Part shown: positions 25,213 through 32,984 of the stretch, in pieces
Layout of the letters: each line of letters opens with the position of its first letter
Position numbering within the stretch: position 1 is the stretch's first letter
Assembly (NCBI GenBank): GCA_963837265.1
Contig: CAWIMQ010000002.1
Location: 496,001 to 560,000, forward strand
Length of the DNA stretch: 64,000 nt
Direction: 5' to 3'
DNA from: DATBLE01 sp963837265
GTDB taxonomy: Bacteria > Actinomycetota > Thermoleophilia > Gaiellales > Gaiellaceae
Position numbers and translations under genes: made by a program
Notes under the pieces: generated by a model
The model's input: the letters and a program-made list of their open reading frames with translations, nothing else
What the model was told of the DNA's origin: nothing
Databases searched by the model: none

Positions 25213-26192
25213 GCCGGCACCTCCGTCTTCGTTTGAGGCCCGTAGGCCCGGATCAGGTAGTGGGAGATGTCGCGGAACGGCATCGAGTCGGCGGCCGCCC
25301 GCTGCAGGTTGACGAGGCAGAGCGGGCACATGGTCACGCCGGCGGACGCGACCGCGCTCAGCTCGGCGACGCGCCTGGTCGCCTGAGCCAGCGCCTTCTC
25401 GGGGTAGAGCGCCTCGACCGGCCCGCCGCAGCACCAGGTGCGGCGGCCGGTGTGCTCGGGCTCCCTGAGCGTGAGGCCGGTTCGGGCGAGCAGTGCGCGC
25501 GGCTCCTCGACGACGCCCTCGTACCGGGCGTAGACGCAAGAGTCGTGGAAGGCGAGCTCGCCCTCGAGCGGTGACCGCACCTCCGGCCGCCGCTCGGCGA
25601 GCACCTCCAGGTAGCTCTTCACCTCGACGTCGAAGCCGCCGAGGAGCTCCGGGTAGACGCTGCGCAGCATGGTCGTCGTGTGCGGGTCGACGGTGATCGC
25701 CGTCTTCACCTCGTGACGGCGGAAGACCTCGGCGACGCGCTTCGCGTGCCGGGTGACCGCCTCGTCCAGCCCCAGGTCCCAGGCGAGCGCGCCCGAGTAG
25801 AGGTCGTCCTCGTACAGGTAGCCGAACTCGACGCCGCCCCGGCGGAGCAGCGCGACCACGTCCCTGAGCACGCGGTCGTACGGTGCCCGCTTGCGTCCCG
25901 AGGCGAGCACGACCGGCAGGCTGACGTTCACGAGCCGGTTCATGCGCCGGCCGAGGCCGGTCAGACGCGCGAGCGAGGTGCTCCCGAGGCGCTCCTCCAT
26001 CGCGACGAGCGCCTCGATCGCTGGCACGAGCTGGTACATCAGCCCGGTGTAGAGGACGGTCTCGCCCCCGCGCGGCAGGTCGAGCCCGCGCGCCCACCCG
26101 GTCGCTCTCCGGCGGGGCAGCGGCAGGACCGAGCCGCGGAGGCGCAGGTTGTCACCCAGGATCCCGACCACGTCGCCGGCCGGCAGCGCCAT
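25209..26192 (-). CDS. hdrB: HdrB-like subunit with one degenerate CCG domain
   Basis: A 327-residue protein of the heterodisulfide reductase B / cysteine-rich domain family. The second CCG domain is intact: HDSCVYARYEGVVEEPRALL, RRTWCCGGPVEALYPE and TMCPLCLVNLQ, able to hold a noncubane [4Fe-4S] cluster. In the first domain all expected Cys are replaced (LYTGLMYQLV, LYSGALAWDLG, VDPHTTTML). Only one cluster site therefore remains. ATG 26192 overlaps hdrC as TGATG. It probably forms the thiol/disulfide reaction site of the complex. Confidence 0.85.
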   Translation of the reverse strand: MALPAGDVVGILGDNLRLRGSVLPLPRRRATGWARGLDLPRGGETVLYTGLMYQLVPAIEALVAMEERLGSTSLARLTGLGRRMNRLVNVSLPVVLASGRKRAPYDRVLRDVVALLRRGGVEFGYLYEDDLYSGALAWDLGLDEAVTRHAKRVAEVFRRHEVKTAITVDPHTTTMLRSVYPELLGGFDVEVKSYLEVLAERRPEVRSPLEGELAFHDSCVYARYEGVVEEPRALLARTGLTLREPEHTGRRTWCCGGPVEALYPEKALAQATRRVAELSAVASAGVTMCPLCLVNLQRAAADSMPFRDISHYLIRAYGPQTKTEVPA

Positions 26193-26494
26193 CAGGAGGC
26201 CCTCCTCACGTTCAGGTAGTGCCGCAGCGAGCGCACGTTCTCGGTGATGTGCGTCTCCCCCGCACAGCAGCAGTACGCCTCGCACAGCTTGCAGAGGAGG
26301 CAGGAGTAGACGGCCTCGGTGTCCTCCAGCAGCCTCTCCTCCATTCCCAGCAGCACGTGGCGGAAGAGCGTCCTCGGCTGGATGCCCATCGGGCAGATCG
26401 CGGTGCAGACGCCGCAGCTCATGCAGGCGGAGGCCTCGAACGGGCCGGTCTCGCGGACCTCCTCCATCAGGCGCGGTTTCAGGACGGTCGTCAC
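26192..26494 (-). CDS. hdrC: HdrC-like 2x[4Fe-4S] subunit
   Basis: A 100-residue ferredoxin-like subunit with CMSCGVCTAICPMG and CLLCKLCEAYCC; the second motif has an extra Cys (YCCCAGETH). It links HdrA to HdrB in Hdr complexes. GTG 26494 overlaps the preceding winged-helix gene stop by four bases (GTGA). Length is short compared with methanogen HdrC but normal for bacterial Hdr-like operons. Confidence 0.9.
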   Translation of the reverse strand: MTTVLKPRLMEEVRETGPFEASACMSCGVCTAICPMGIQPRTLFRHVLLGMEERLLEDTEAVYSCLLCKLCEAYCCCAGETHITENVRSLRHYLNVRRAS

Positions 26495-26730
26495 GACGAC
26501 GCCCCCTCCACTGCCCGGTAGCGGAAGTAGCCGTCGGCCCCGGCCGGTCCGTCCTCGACGAGCCGGCCGTACTTGCGCAGGCCCATCACCCAGAACATCG
26601 CCTCGTCGGCCGGCGCCCCGACCGCCTCCGCGATCTCGGGGACGGTCAGCGACCCGTTCGCGAGCGCCGCCAGGATCGGGCCGCGCATCGCATGCTCCTC
26701 CCGGACGATCTCGCGGGACTCCCGGCTCAT
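26491..26730 (-). CDS. Small winged-helix-like protein in the hdr operon
   Basis: A 79-residue protein: SRESREIVREEHAMRGPILA, then LTVPEIAEAVGAPADEAMFW and VMGLRKYGRLVEDGPAGADG. The helix-turn-helix-wing pattern resembles ArsR/MarR domains but without an effector part. It overlaps hdrA (ATGA) and hdrC (GTGA), so it is made in step with the complex. That suggests a structural or docking role at least as much as DNA binding. Confidence 0.75.
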   Translation of the reverse strand: MSRESREIVREEHAMRGPILAALANGSLTVPEIAEAVGAPADEAMFWVMGLRKYGRLVEDGPAGADGYFRYRAVEGASS

Positions 26731-28493
26731 GACGCTACCTCGACGAGCAGCGCGTCGATCATCGCCTTCGTCTGGGCGTCCGTGTAGCCCTGGAGGTCGA
26801 TCGCGTCCTCGGCACAAACGGGCGCGCAGCCGCCGCAGCCCTTGCAGCCGGCGGCGTCGATCTGGGCCACGGTCTTGCCGGCCAGCGAGAGCTCCGAGAT
26901 CGCGCCGAACGGGCACGCCTCGGCGCACACGCCGCACCAGGTGCACGCGTCCGGGTCGACCGTCGCCACCAGCGGATCGAGCTCGGCGACGCCCCGCTTC
27001 AGCACGGCCGCGCTCTGTGTCACCGCGGCCAGCCCTGAGGTGACGGCTTCGGCCGACGACTTCGGGCTCTGGCAGGCACCGGCGAGGTAGACGCCGTCGA
27101 CGACGGTCTCGACCGGACGCAGCTTCGGATGGATCTCGTTGAAGAACCCGTCGCGGCCGACCGGAAGCTTCAGCGTCCTGATCAGGTCGTCGTTCTCGCG
27201 GGGAACCATTCCGGTGACCAGTACGACGAGATCCGCGGGGATCGTCAGCTCCTCGCCCCCGGTGAGCAGGTCGCGCACGGTCACCGCGAGCCGGCCGTCC
27301 TCGCCCAGCACCACGGAAGGCGGCTCGTCGTCCGGGAAGCGCAGGTACAGCGAGCCGCGCTTCCGCGACTCGAGGTACATCAGCTCCTGCTTCCCGTAGG
27401 TGCGCAGGTCCCGGTAGAGGTGGTACTGGCGGACGTTCCCGCCGAGATCGCAGACGCCGAGCGAGGCGTGCACGGCCGCGCTGCAGCAGAAGCGTGAGCA
27501 GTACTGGTTGCCGCCGGGCTGCCGGCTGCCGACGCAGTAGACGTATGCGATGCTCTCGACCGGCTTGCCGCCGACGGAGAGCGGACCGCCCGCCTCGTCG
27601 AGCATCCGCTTGAAGTCCGGGAGGGTGACCACGCCGTCGATCCCGTAGCCGAGCTCGCCGATCTCGGGCTGGTAGCTGTCGAAGCCGGTGGCGACGACGA
27701 TCGAGCCGACGTCGACCTGGATCGTCTCCGGCGGCTCGACGTTCACCCGGATCGCCGCCTTGTAGTTGCCGAAGCTGCCGGACTTGCCGGTCACCTCGGC
27801 ATTCGTGAGCACGGTGATCTCCGCACGCCTGCGGACCGCCTCCTTCAGCGTCGCGACGAGCTTGCGGCCGTCCTTGCCGTGCGGGTACATGGCGCCGAAG
27901 CCGCCGACCCGGCCCCCGAGCTCGGGCTCCCGCTCGACCAGGAAGACGTCGAGGCCGACGTCGGCGAGCCCGACCGCCGCGCGCAGGCCGGCGATGCCGC
28001 CGCCGATCACGAGCGCCTTCGGGGTCGTCTCGACGACGAGCGGCTCGAGCGGCTCGGTGAGACGCGTCCGGGCGATGCCCGCGCGCACCAGCCGGATCGC
28101 CTTCTCGGTCGCGCCCTCGTGGTCGTCGGTGTGCGCCCACGAGCACTGCTCGCGGATGTTCACCTGCGTGTACTCGTACGGGTTCAGCCCGGCGCGCTTC
28201 GCGACGTTCCGGAACGTCATCGTGTGCAGCTTCGGCGAGCAGGACGCGACGACGAGACCGTCGAGCTCCTGCTCCTTGATGTCGTCGGCGATCTCCTGCT
28301 GGGTCGCATCGGAGCAGGTGAACATCGCCGGGCGCGCGACGACGACACCGTCGTCGCCCTGGATCGCGTCGATGACCTCGTCCACGTCGACGTAGTCGGA
28401 GATGTTCCCGCCGCAGTGGCAGACGTAGACGCCGATGCGCCGGCCATTTCCGTCCGTTGCGGGCCGGAACTCGTTGTCAGCGCGATCACCCAT
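26727..28493 (-). CDS. hdrA: HdrA-like flavoprotein
   Basis: A 588-residue subunit. The N-terminal VYVCHCGGNISDYVDVDEV (Cys25, Cys27) and CSPKLHTMTFRNVAKRAGLN are HdrA signatures. The FAD site LVIGGGIAGLRAAVGLADVG starts near residue 161. CVGSRQPGGNQYCSRFCCSA is the middle Cys region. Two C-terminal [4Fe-4S] motifs are CTWCGVCAEACPFGAI and CKGCGGCAPVCAEDAI (about 517-565). In Hdr complexes this FAD splits or gathers electrons. It overlaps the HdrA/NfnL gene by eight bases. Confidence 0.92.
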   Translation of the reverse strand: MGDRADNEFRPATDGNGRRIGVYVCHCGGNISDYVDVDEVIDAIQGDDGVVVARPAMFTCSDATQQEIADDIKEQELDGLVVASCSPKLHTMTFRNVAKRAGLNPYEYTQVNIREQCSWAHTDDHEGATEKAIRLVRAGIARTRLTEPLEPLVVETTPKALVIGGGIAGLRAAVGLADVGLDVFLVEREPELGGRVGGFGAMYPHGKDGRKLVATLKEAVRRRAEITVLTNAEVTGKSGSFGNYKAAIRVNVEPPETIQVDVGSIVVATGFDSYQPEIGELGYGIDGVVTLPDFKRMLDEAGGPLSVGGKPVESIAYVYCVGSRQPGGNQYCSRFCCSAAVHASLGVCDLGGNVRQYHLYRDLRTYGKQELMYLESRKRGSLYLRFPDDEPPSVVLGEDGRLAVTVRDLLTGGEELTIPADLVVLVTGMVPRENDDLIRTLKLPVGRDGFFNEIHPKLRPVETVVDGVYLAGACQSPKSSAEAVTSGLAAVTQSAAVLKRGVAELDPLVATVDPDACTWCGVCAEACPFGAISELSLAGKTVAQIDAAGCKGCGGCAPVCAEDAIDLQGYTDAQTKAMIDALLVEVAS

Positions 28494-31269
28494 CGCGCTC
28501 CTCCGCCACGGCAAGCTCCGTAACCATTCCCGCGCCACGGGGAATGGCCTCGAGGTGGGCGGCCGCCTGGGCGACCGCGGCCCCCGCGTGCAGGATCGTC
28601 TCGGGGATGTCCTTCGCGCCCGACGCGGCGCCGGCGACGTAGACCCCCGGGATCGTGCAGGCGCCGGGGTTCAGGTCCTCGTCGGGCTCGTCCACGTAGT
28701 AGAAGCCGTCGAGCCCGAGGGCCTCGTCCGGGAAGAGCCGCTCTGCCGAGCGGTTCGGCTGGACGCCGACGGCGAGCACGACCAGGTCGTACTCGGCCTC
28801 GGCCACCCCGCCGCCCTCGACGTCCTCGTAGCGAAGCACGAGGTTGCCCTCGTCCGTCTCGCGGATCTCGCCCACCCGCCCCTTGACGAAGTTGGCGCCC
28901 ATCGCCTTCGCCTGCTCGTAGAACTCGTCGTAGCCCTTCCCCACGGCGCGCACGTCGATGTAGTGCACGGTCACGTCCGCGAGCGGCAGCGCGCCCATGA
29001 TCAGCTGGTTGTGCTTGATCGAGTACATGCAGCAGAACTTCGAGCAGAGCGGGTTGCCCGAGGTCTGGTCGCGTGAGCCCGTGCACATCACGTAGGCGAT
29101 CCGCTCCGGCACCCTCCCGTCGCCCGGGCGGAGGATCGTGTTGTAGGGACGCGTCGGCGCGAGCAGGCGGTCCATCTGCATCCCGGTGATCACGTTCTTG
29201 AAGCGGCCGTAGCCGTACTCCGGCTTGAGGTCGGCCGGGAAGAGGTCGAAGCCGGTCGAGACGATCACCGCGCCGACCTCGACGTCGAGCTCCTCGCCCT
29301 GCATCTCCAGGTCGATCGCCCCGGCGGGGCAGGCGTCGACGCACGCGTGACACTCGGAGCAGACGCCGCAGTCGAGGCAGCGGAGCACGGCGGAGCGCAC
29401 CTCGTCCTCGGTCAGCGCCGGCTCGAGCTCCGCGAAGTCGCTCGGGTCGGCGGCGAAGCGCGCGGCCTCGGCGAGGGGCTCCCGGCGGCTGTGCGACCGC
29501 TGCCGCGCGAGCACCTCGTCCTTGTCCACGACCGCCAGCTGCCGGTCGAAGTCGGTTCCGTCGAGCTCGACCCCACGCAGGCGGCGGTCGATCATGAACG
29601 CCGCCCGACGACCCTGACCGACCGCTTTCGCGATCGTCGACGGGCCGGTGAGGACGTCGCCGGCGGCGAAGACCGACGGCAGCTCGGTCTCCAGCGTGCC
29701 CGCGTCGGCCTGGATCGCGCGCTCGGCCCTCATCCCGATCGCGACGATCACCGCGTCGCACTCGATCTCGTCCAGGTCCGCCTCGTCGTACCGGGGGCTG
29801 AACCTGCCCTCGGCGTCGAACACGGCAGTGCAGCGCTTCAGCCGGATGCCGCGCACCTGCCCGTCGCCGAGCAGCTCCGCGATCCCCCAGGAGTTGCGCA
29901 CGGAGACGCCCTCGGCCTCGGCCTCGTCCACCTCCCAGGCGTAGGCGGGCATCTCCGGCCGCGACTCGAGGCTGATCATCTCGACCGTGTCCGCTCCCAG
30001 CCGGCGGGCGCTTCGGGCCGCGTCGACGGCGACGTTGCCGCCGCCGATCACGACCACGCGCGCGCCGCCCAGGTCCGGGGATTCGCCGAGCTTGACCGCC
30101 CGGAGGAACCCGAGCCCGCTGACGACGCCGGGCAGGTCCTCGCCGGGCACGCGCAGGCCGGCGGCGACCGGCGTGCCGGTCGCGAGCAGGACGGCGTCGA
30201 AGCCGTCGGCCTTCAGCGCCTCGAGATCGTCGACCGGCGTGTTCAGCGCGATCTCGACGCCGAGCGCCGTCACGTTCGCGATGTCGCGCTCCACGACCTC
30301 CGCCGGCAGCCGGTAGGACGGAATCGAGAGCCGCATCGCCCCGCCGGGCTCGGGCGCGGCCTCGAAGATCTTCACGCGGTGGCCCGCGCGCGCGAGCTGC
30401 CAGGCAGCGGTCAGCCCCGCCGGGCCGGAGCCGACGACGGCGACCGCCTTGCCGCTCGGCTCGGCTGCGGCCACCTCCGGGCCCTCGCGGTCGCGGTAGT
30501 GGTGGTCGGCGACGAACCGCTTGATCCGGCGGATCGGCACCGGCCCCTCCAGGTTCCCGCGTGTGCATTCTGCTTCGCAGGGCGCGTAGCAGGCACGGCC
30601 GAGGCTGCCGACGAGCGGCGTCGCCTCGAGGACGAGGCCGAACGCCTGCTCGTACTCGCCGCTCCGGGCGAGCGCCACGTAGCCGTGGGCCTTGATCCCC
30701 GCCGGGCAGCCGAACGTGCAGGGCGAGGCTCCGGCCCGCTCGATCACCGCCTTCTTCGGCACCGCCTGGGGGAAGGCGATGTAGGCGGCGCGGCGCGAGA
30801 CCATGCCGGCGTTGAACTGGTCGGGCACGGCGACGCTGCAGGCGAACTCGCACTGGCTGCACCCGGTGCAGAGCGCCTCGTCGACGAAGCGCGGCTTGCG
30901 GTGAATCCCGACCTCGAACCGCCCGTCCCCGTTTCGCCGGATCCCCTCCACCTCGGAGTAGGTGAGGACGGTCACGTTCGGGTGGTGGATCGTCGCCGCC
31001 ATCTTCGGCGTCGAGATGCAGCTCGCGCAGTCGAGCGTCGGGAAGACCTTGCTGAGCAGGATCATCTTCCCGCCGACGCTCGCCTCCTTCTCGACGAGGA
31101 CGACCCGGTAGCCCATGTCGCCGAGCTTCAGCGCCGACTCCATGCCGCCGATCCCGCTGCCGACGACGAGAACGTCGTAGCCCGTGGTCACGCCTTCGGC
31201 GTCACCACGTCGCCTCGCACCAACCTCGACAGCTTCGCTGTCGGCTTTGTGCTCGGCTTCGTCTCTCAC
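28486..31269 (-). CDS. HdrA-like protein with inserted NfnL/GltD-type module
   Basis: A 927-residue multi-flavin protein. The N-terminal part is HdrA-like (VLVVGSGIGGMESALKLGDM, then CTGCSQCEFACS). Next comes a full GltD/NfnL-type module: SPCTFGCPAGIKAHGYVALA, RACYAPCEAECTRGNLEGPV, the FAD site VVGSGPAGLTAAWQLARAGH and the NAD(P) site VVIGGGNVAVDAARSARRLG. HdrA-like sequence returns with CLDCGVCSECHACVDACPAG and CSKFCCMYSIKHNQLIMG. The GTG start at 31269 overlaps the mvhD stop (GTGA) with GGAGG upstream; GTG 31191 is an alternative. NAD(P)-linked electron bifurcation or confurcation is inferred from the module mix. Confidence 0.85.
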   Translation of the reverse strand: MRDEAEHKADSEAVEVGARRRGDAEGVTTGYDVLVVGSGIGGMESALKLGDMGYRVVLVEKEASVGGKMILLSKVFPTLDCASCISTPKMAATIHHPNVTVLTYSEVEGIRRNGDGRFEVGIHRKPRFVDEALCTGCSQCEFACSVAVPDQFNAGMVSRRAAYIAFPQAVPKKAVIERAGASPCTFGCPAGIKAHGYVALARSGEYEQAFGLVLEATPLVGSLGRACYAPCEAECTRGNLEGPVPIRRIKRFVADHHYRDREGPEVAAAEPSGKAVAVVGSGPAGLTAAWQLARAGHRVKIFEAAPEPGGAMRLSIPSYRLPAEVVERDIANVTALGVEIALNTPVDDLEALKADGFDAVLLATGTPVAAGLRVPGEDLPGVVSGLGFLRAVKLGESPDLGGARVVVIGGGNVAVDAARSARRLGADTVEMISLESRPEMPAYAWEVDEAEAEGVSVRNSWGIAELLGDGQVRGIRLKRCTAVFDAEGRFSPRYDEADLDEIECDAVIVAIGMRAERAIQADAGTLETELPSVFAAGDVLTGPSTIAKAVGQGRRAAFMIDRRLRGVELDGTDFDRQLAVVDKDEVLARQRSHSRREPLAEAARFAADPSDFAELEPALTEDEVRSAVLRCLDCGVCSECHACVDACPAGAIDLEMQGEELDVEVGAVIVSTGFDLFPADLKPEYGYGRFKNVITGMQMDRLLAPTRPYNTILRPGDGRVPERIAYVMCTGSRDQTSGNPLCSKFCCMYSIKHNQLIMGALPLADVTVHYIDVRAVGKGYDEFYEQAKAMGANFVKGRVGEIRETDEGNLVLRYEDVEGGGVAEAEYDLVVLAVGVQPNRSAERLFPDEALGLDGFYYVDEPDEDLNPGACTIPGVYVAGAASGAKDIPETILHAGAAVAQAAAHLEAIPRGAGMVTELAVAEERDG

Positions 31270-31700
31270 GCGGCCTCCGCATGGGCGAGCCCCGCCAGCT
31301 CGGCGGAGAAGTCGCGCACGTACCTGGTGAAGTGCTCGGCACACACCGAGCAGATCGCAGCCATCTTCAGGCGCTTCGGGTCGTGCCCGTGCTCGGTGAG
31401 GAGCGCCTGGGCGTCGGCGACGATCTGCGCCGCCCGGGCGCTGCAGTCCGTGCGGTACGCGCACTCCTCGCCGTCCGCGGCGACGAACACGCCGTCGAAG
31501 CCCTGCTCGAGCGCGTACAGGATCCAGGACGGCTTGATCCCGCTCGTGCAGGGCAGGCTGACCACGACGACGCTCGTCGGGTAGTGCATGTGCGAGCTGC
31601 CGGCGAGGTCGATGCCCGGATCGGAGATGTTGTTGGTGGAGAACACCAGGAGCTTCGGCCCGGGTCCCCGATCCGGCCCCTGGTGCTCCACCAAGCTCAC
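31266..31700 (-). CDS. mvhD: MvhD/FrhD-type [2Fe-2S] electron-transfer subunit
   Basis: A 144-residue protein of the MvhD family, which passes electrons to HdrA. SLPCTSGIKPSWILYALEQG, DGEECAYRTDCSARAAQIVA and KMAAICSVCAEHFTRYV give the Cys ligands. It is first in the ten-gene operon. GTG 31700 has GAGG just upstream. No methanogen-type MvhAG hydrogenase gene is adjacent; the donor may be the inserted NfnL module or another partner. Confidence 0.88.
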   Translation of the reverse strand: MSLVEHQGPDRGPGPKLLVFSTNNISDPGIDLAGSSHMHYPTSVVVVSLPCTSGIKPSWILYALEQGFDGVFVAADGEECAYRTDCSARAAQIVADAQALLTEHGHDPKRLKMAAICSVCAEHFTRYVRDFSAELAGLAHAEAA

Positions 31701-31876
31701 CTGCCTCGCGCGGCGCGGCGACGACCCGCTCGGCCGACGGTGGACGGACTTTCGACTCTCGACCTACGCATATCGGGCTCACTCCGGGTTCGTGGCTTCC
31801 GGCGTCAATCTCGCCGTCCGGGCGGAGCACGGAATCGGGGTTTGAGGGGATCCTCCCTGCGGGTTTCCCCTACTTC

Positions 31877-31892
31877 ACAATCGCCTAGTTGT
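31877..31892. promoter_or_regulatory. ArsR-type operator copy 3, ACAA-N8-TTGT
   Basis: ACAA (31877-31880), eight bases, TTGT (31889-31892), in the 207-bp divergent region between mvhD (minus) and arsR2 (plus), 15 bases before the arsR2 ATG. The minus-strand continuation GATTGTGAAGTAGGGGAAAC then CCG closely matches copy 2. Confidence 0.65.
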
Positions 31893-31907
31893 GGCTAGTC
31901 TTCCGGT

Positions 31908-32249
31908 ATGGCGCTCGCCCATCCCCTCCCCGAGCCCGTCGTCGAGCTGGTCGCACGCCGCTTCCGCGTGCTCGGAGAGCCGATCCGTATCCGGCTGCTC
32001 GAGCGGCTCCGCGAGGGCGAGGCAACCGTCGGCGAGCTCGTCGAGGCGACCGGGACGACGCAGCAGAACGTGTCCAAGCACCTCGGCGTCCTCCTCCAGG
32101 CCGGGATCCTCGGCCGCCGCAAGCAGGGGACTGCCTCGTACTACTCCATCGCCGACGAGACCGTGTTCAAGCTGTGCGAGGACGTGTGCGACAGCCTGGA
32201 GCGGCAGCTCAGCGAGCTGGGCGAGATCCTCGCCGCGAGCCGCACGTAG
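31908..32249 (+). CDS. ArsR-family repressor 2
   Basis: A 113-residue paralogue of the regulator at 21212. They share RFRVLGEPIRIRLLERL-like helices, the identical recognition core TTQQNVSKHL and the dimer-helix cysteines at the same positions (Cys90, Cys94 in KLCEDVCDSLERQL). It is divergent from the mvhD-hdr-tusA operon with operator copy 3 between. It probably represses itself and that operon until a reactive sulfur or other thiol signal modifies the cysteines. The signal is inferred. Confidence 0.88.
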   Translation: MALAHPLPEPVVELVARRFRVLGEPIRIRLLERLREGEATVGELVEATGTTQQNVSKHLGVLLQAGILGRRKQGTASYYSIADETVFKLCEDVCDSLERQLSELGEILAASRT

Positions 32250-32252
32250 CTC

Positions 32253-32984
32253 CTACGGCGTGCGCCGGCGCAGCGTCAGCGCGCCGGCCACGAGCGCAAC
32301 CGCGGTCAGGCCGAGCACGACCGCGACGTCGGCGCCGAGCCGCGCCCCGTAGACCGCCCTGGTCGTCCGGTCGAGCGCGTCGTACGCGTAGGTCAGCGGC
32401 AGCCCCCACGAGGCGATCTCGAGCGCCCGCGTCATGTGGTCCCGCGGCGCGAGCAGTCCGCAGAGGAGAAGCTGCGGGAACACGAACGCGGGCAGGAACT
32501 GGACCGCCTGGAACTCCGTCCGGGCGAAGGCGCTGACGAACAGGCCGAGCGAGCTGCCGAGGACGGCGTTGCCGACCGCGAGCAGGAGCACGGCCCACTT
32601 CGCGCCCGCGACGTGCAGGTCGAGCGCCCAGAAGGCGACGACCGAGACCAGCGCCGCCTGGGCGGCCGCGACGAGCGCGAACGCGGCGGCGTAGCCGGCG
32701 AGCAGGTCGAGCTTGGCCAGCGGCATCGTCATCAGCCGCTCGAGCGTGCCGGTCGTCCGCTCCCGCAGCATCGTGATCGAGGTGACCAGGAACATCGTGA
32801 TCAGGGGGAAGACCCCGAGCATGGGCCCGCCGATCCGGTCGAAGACGAGCGAGCCCTGGAAGACGTACTTGAGCAAGGTGACGAGCACGGCCGGGACGAG
32901 CAGGAGGAGCGCGATCGTCCGCCGGTCGTGCCGGAGCTGCCGTACGACGCGCGCCGTCGTGGCGGCGGCGATGCGCGGGTTCAT
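32253..32984 (-). CDS. ABC-2 type transporter permease
   Basis: A 243-residue permease with six hydrophobic segments, starting MNPRIAAATTARVVRQLRHD. The ABC-2 signature FPLITMFLVTSITMLRERTT with GTLERLMTMPL is clear. The stop lies three bases from the convergent arsR2 stop. ATG 32984 overlaps the ATPase gene (ATGA). The pair forms an exporter; substrate (drug, lipid or polymer) cannot be told. Confidence 0.88.
   Translation of the reverse strand: MNPRIAAATTARVVRQLRHDRRTIALLLLVPAVLVTLLKYVFQGSLVFDRIGGPMLGVFPLITMFLVTSITMLRERTTGTLERLMTMPLAKLDLLAGYAAAFALVAAAQAALVSVVAFWALDLHVAGAKWAVLLLAVGNAVLGSSLGLFVSAFARTEFQAVQFLPAFVFPQLLLCGLLAPRDHMTRALEIASWGLPLTYAYDALDRTTRAVYGARLGADVAVVLGLTAVALVAGALTLRRRTP

Noticed and set aside
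28217..30862. Long minus-strand alternative frame within the HdrA/NfnL gene
   Set aside because: Arg-rich shadow of the true frame, which carries all flavin and FeS motifs.
23712..31700. Standard sHdr lipoate-dependent sulfur oxidation operon
   Set aside because: No lipoate-binding protein or lipoate ligase gene is in the window, and MvhD plus an NfnL module are present instead; called Hdr-type only.
23712..31700. Dissimilatory sulfite reductase (Dsr) pathway
   Set aside because: Only DsrE-type carriers are present; no dsrA, dsrB, dsrC or dsrMKJOP features were seen.
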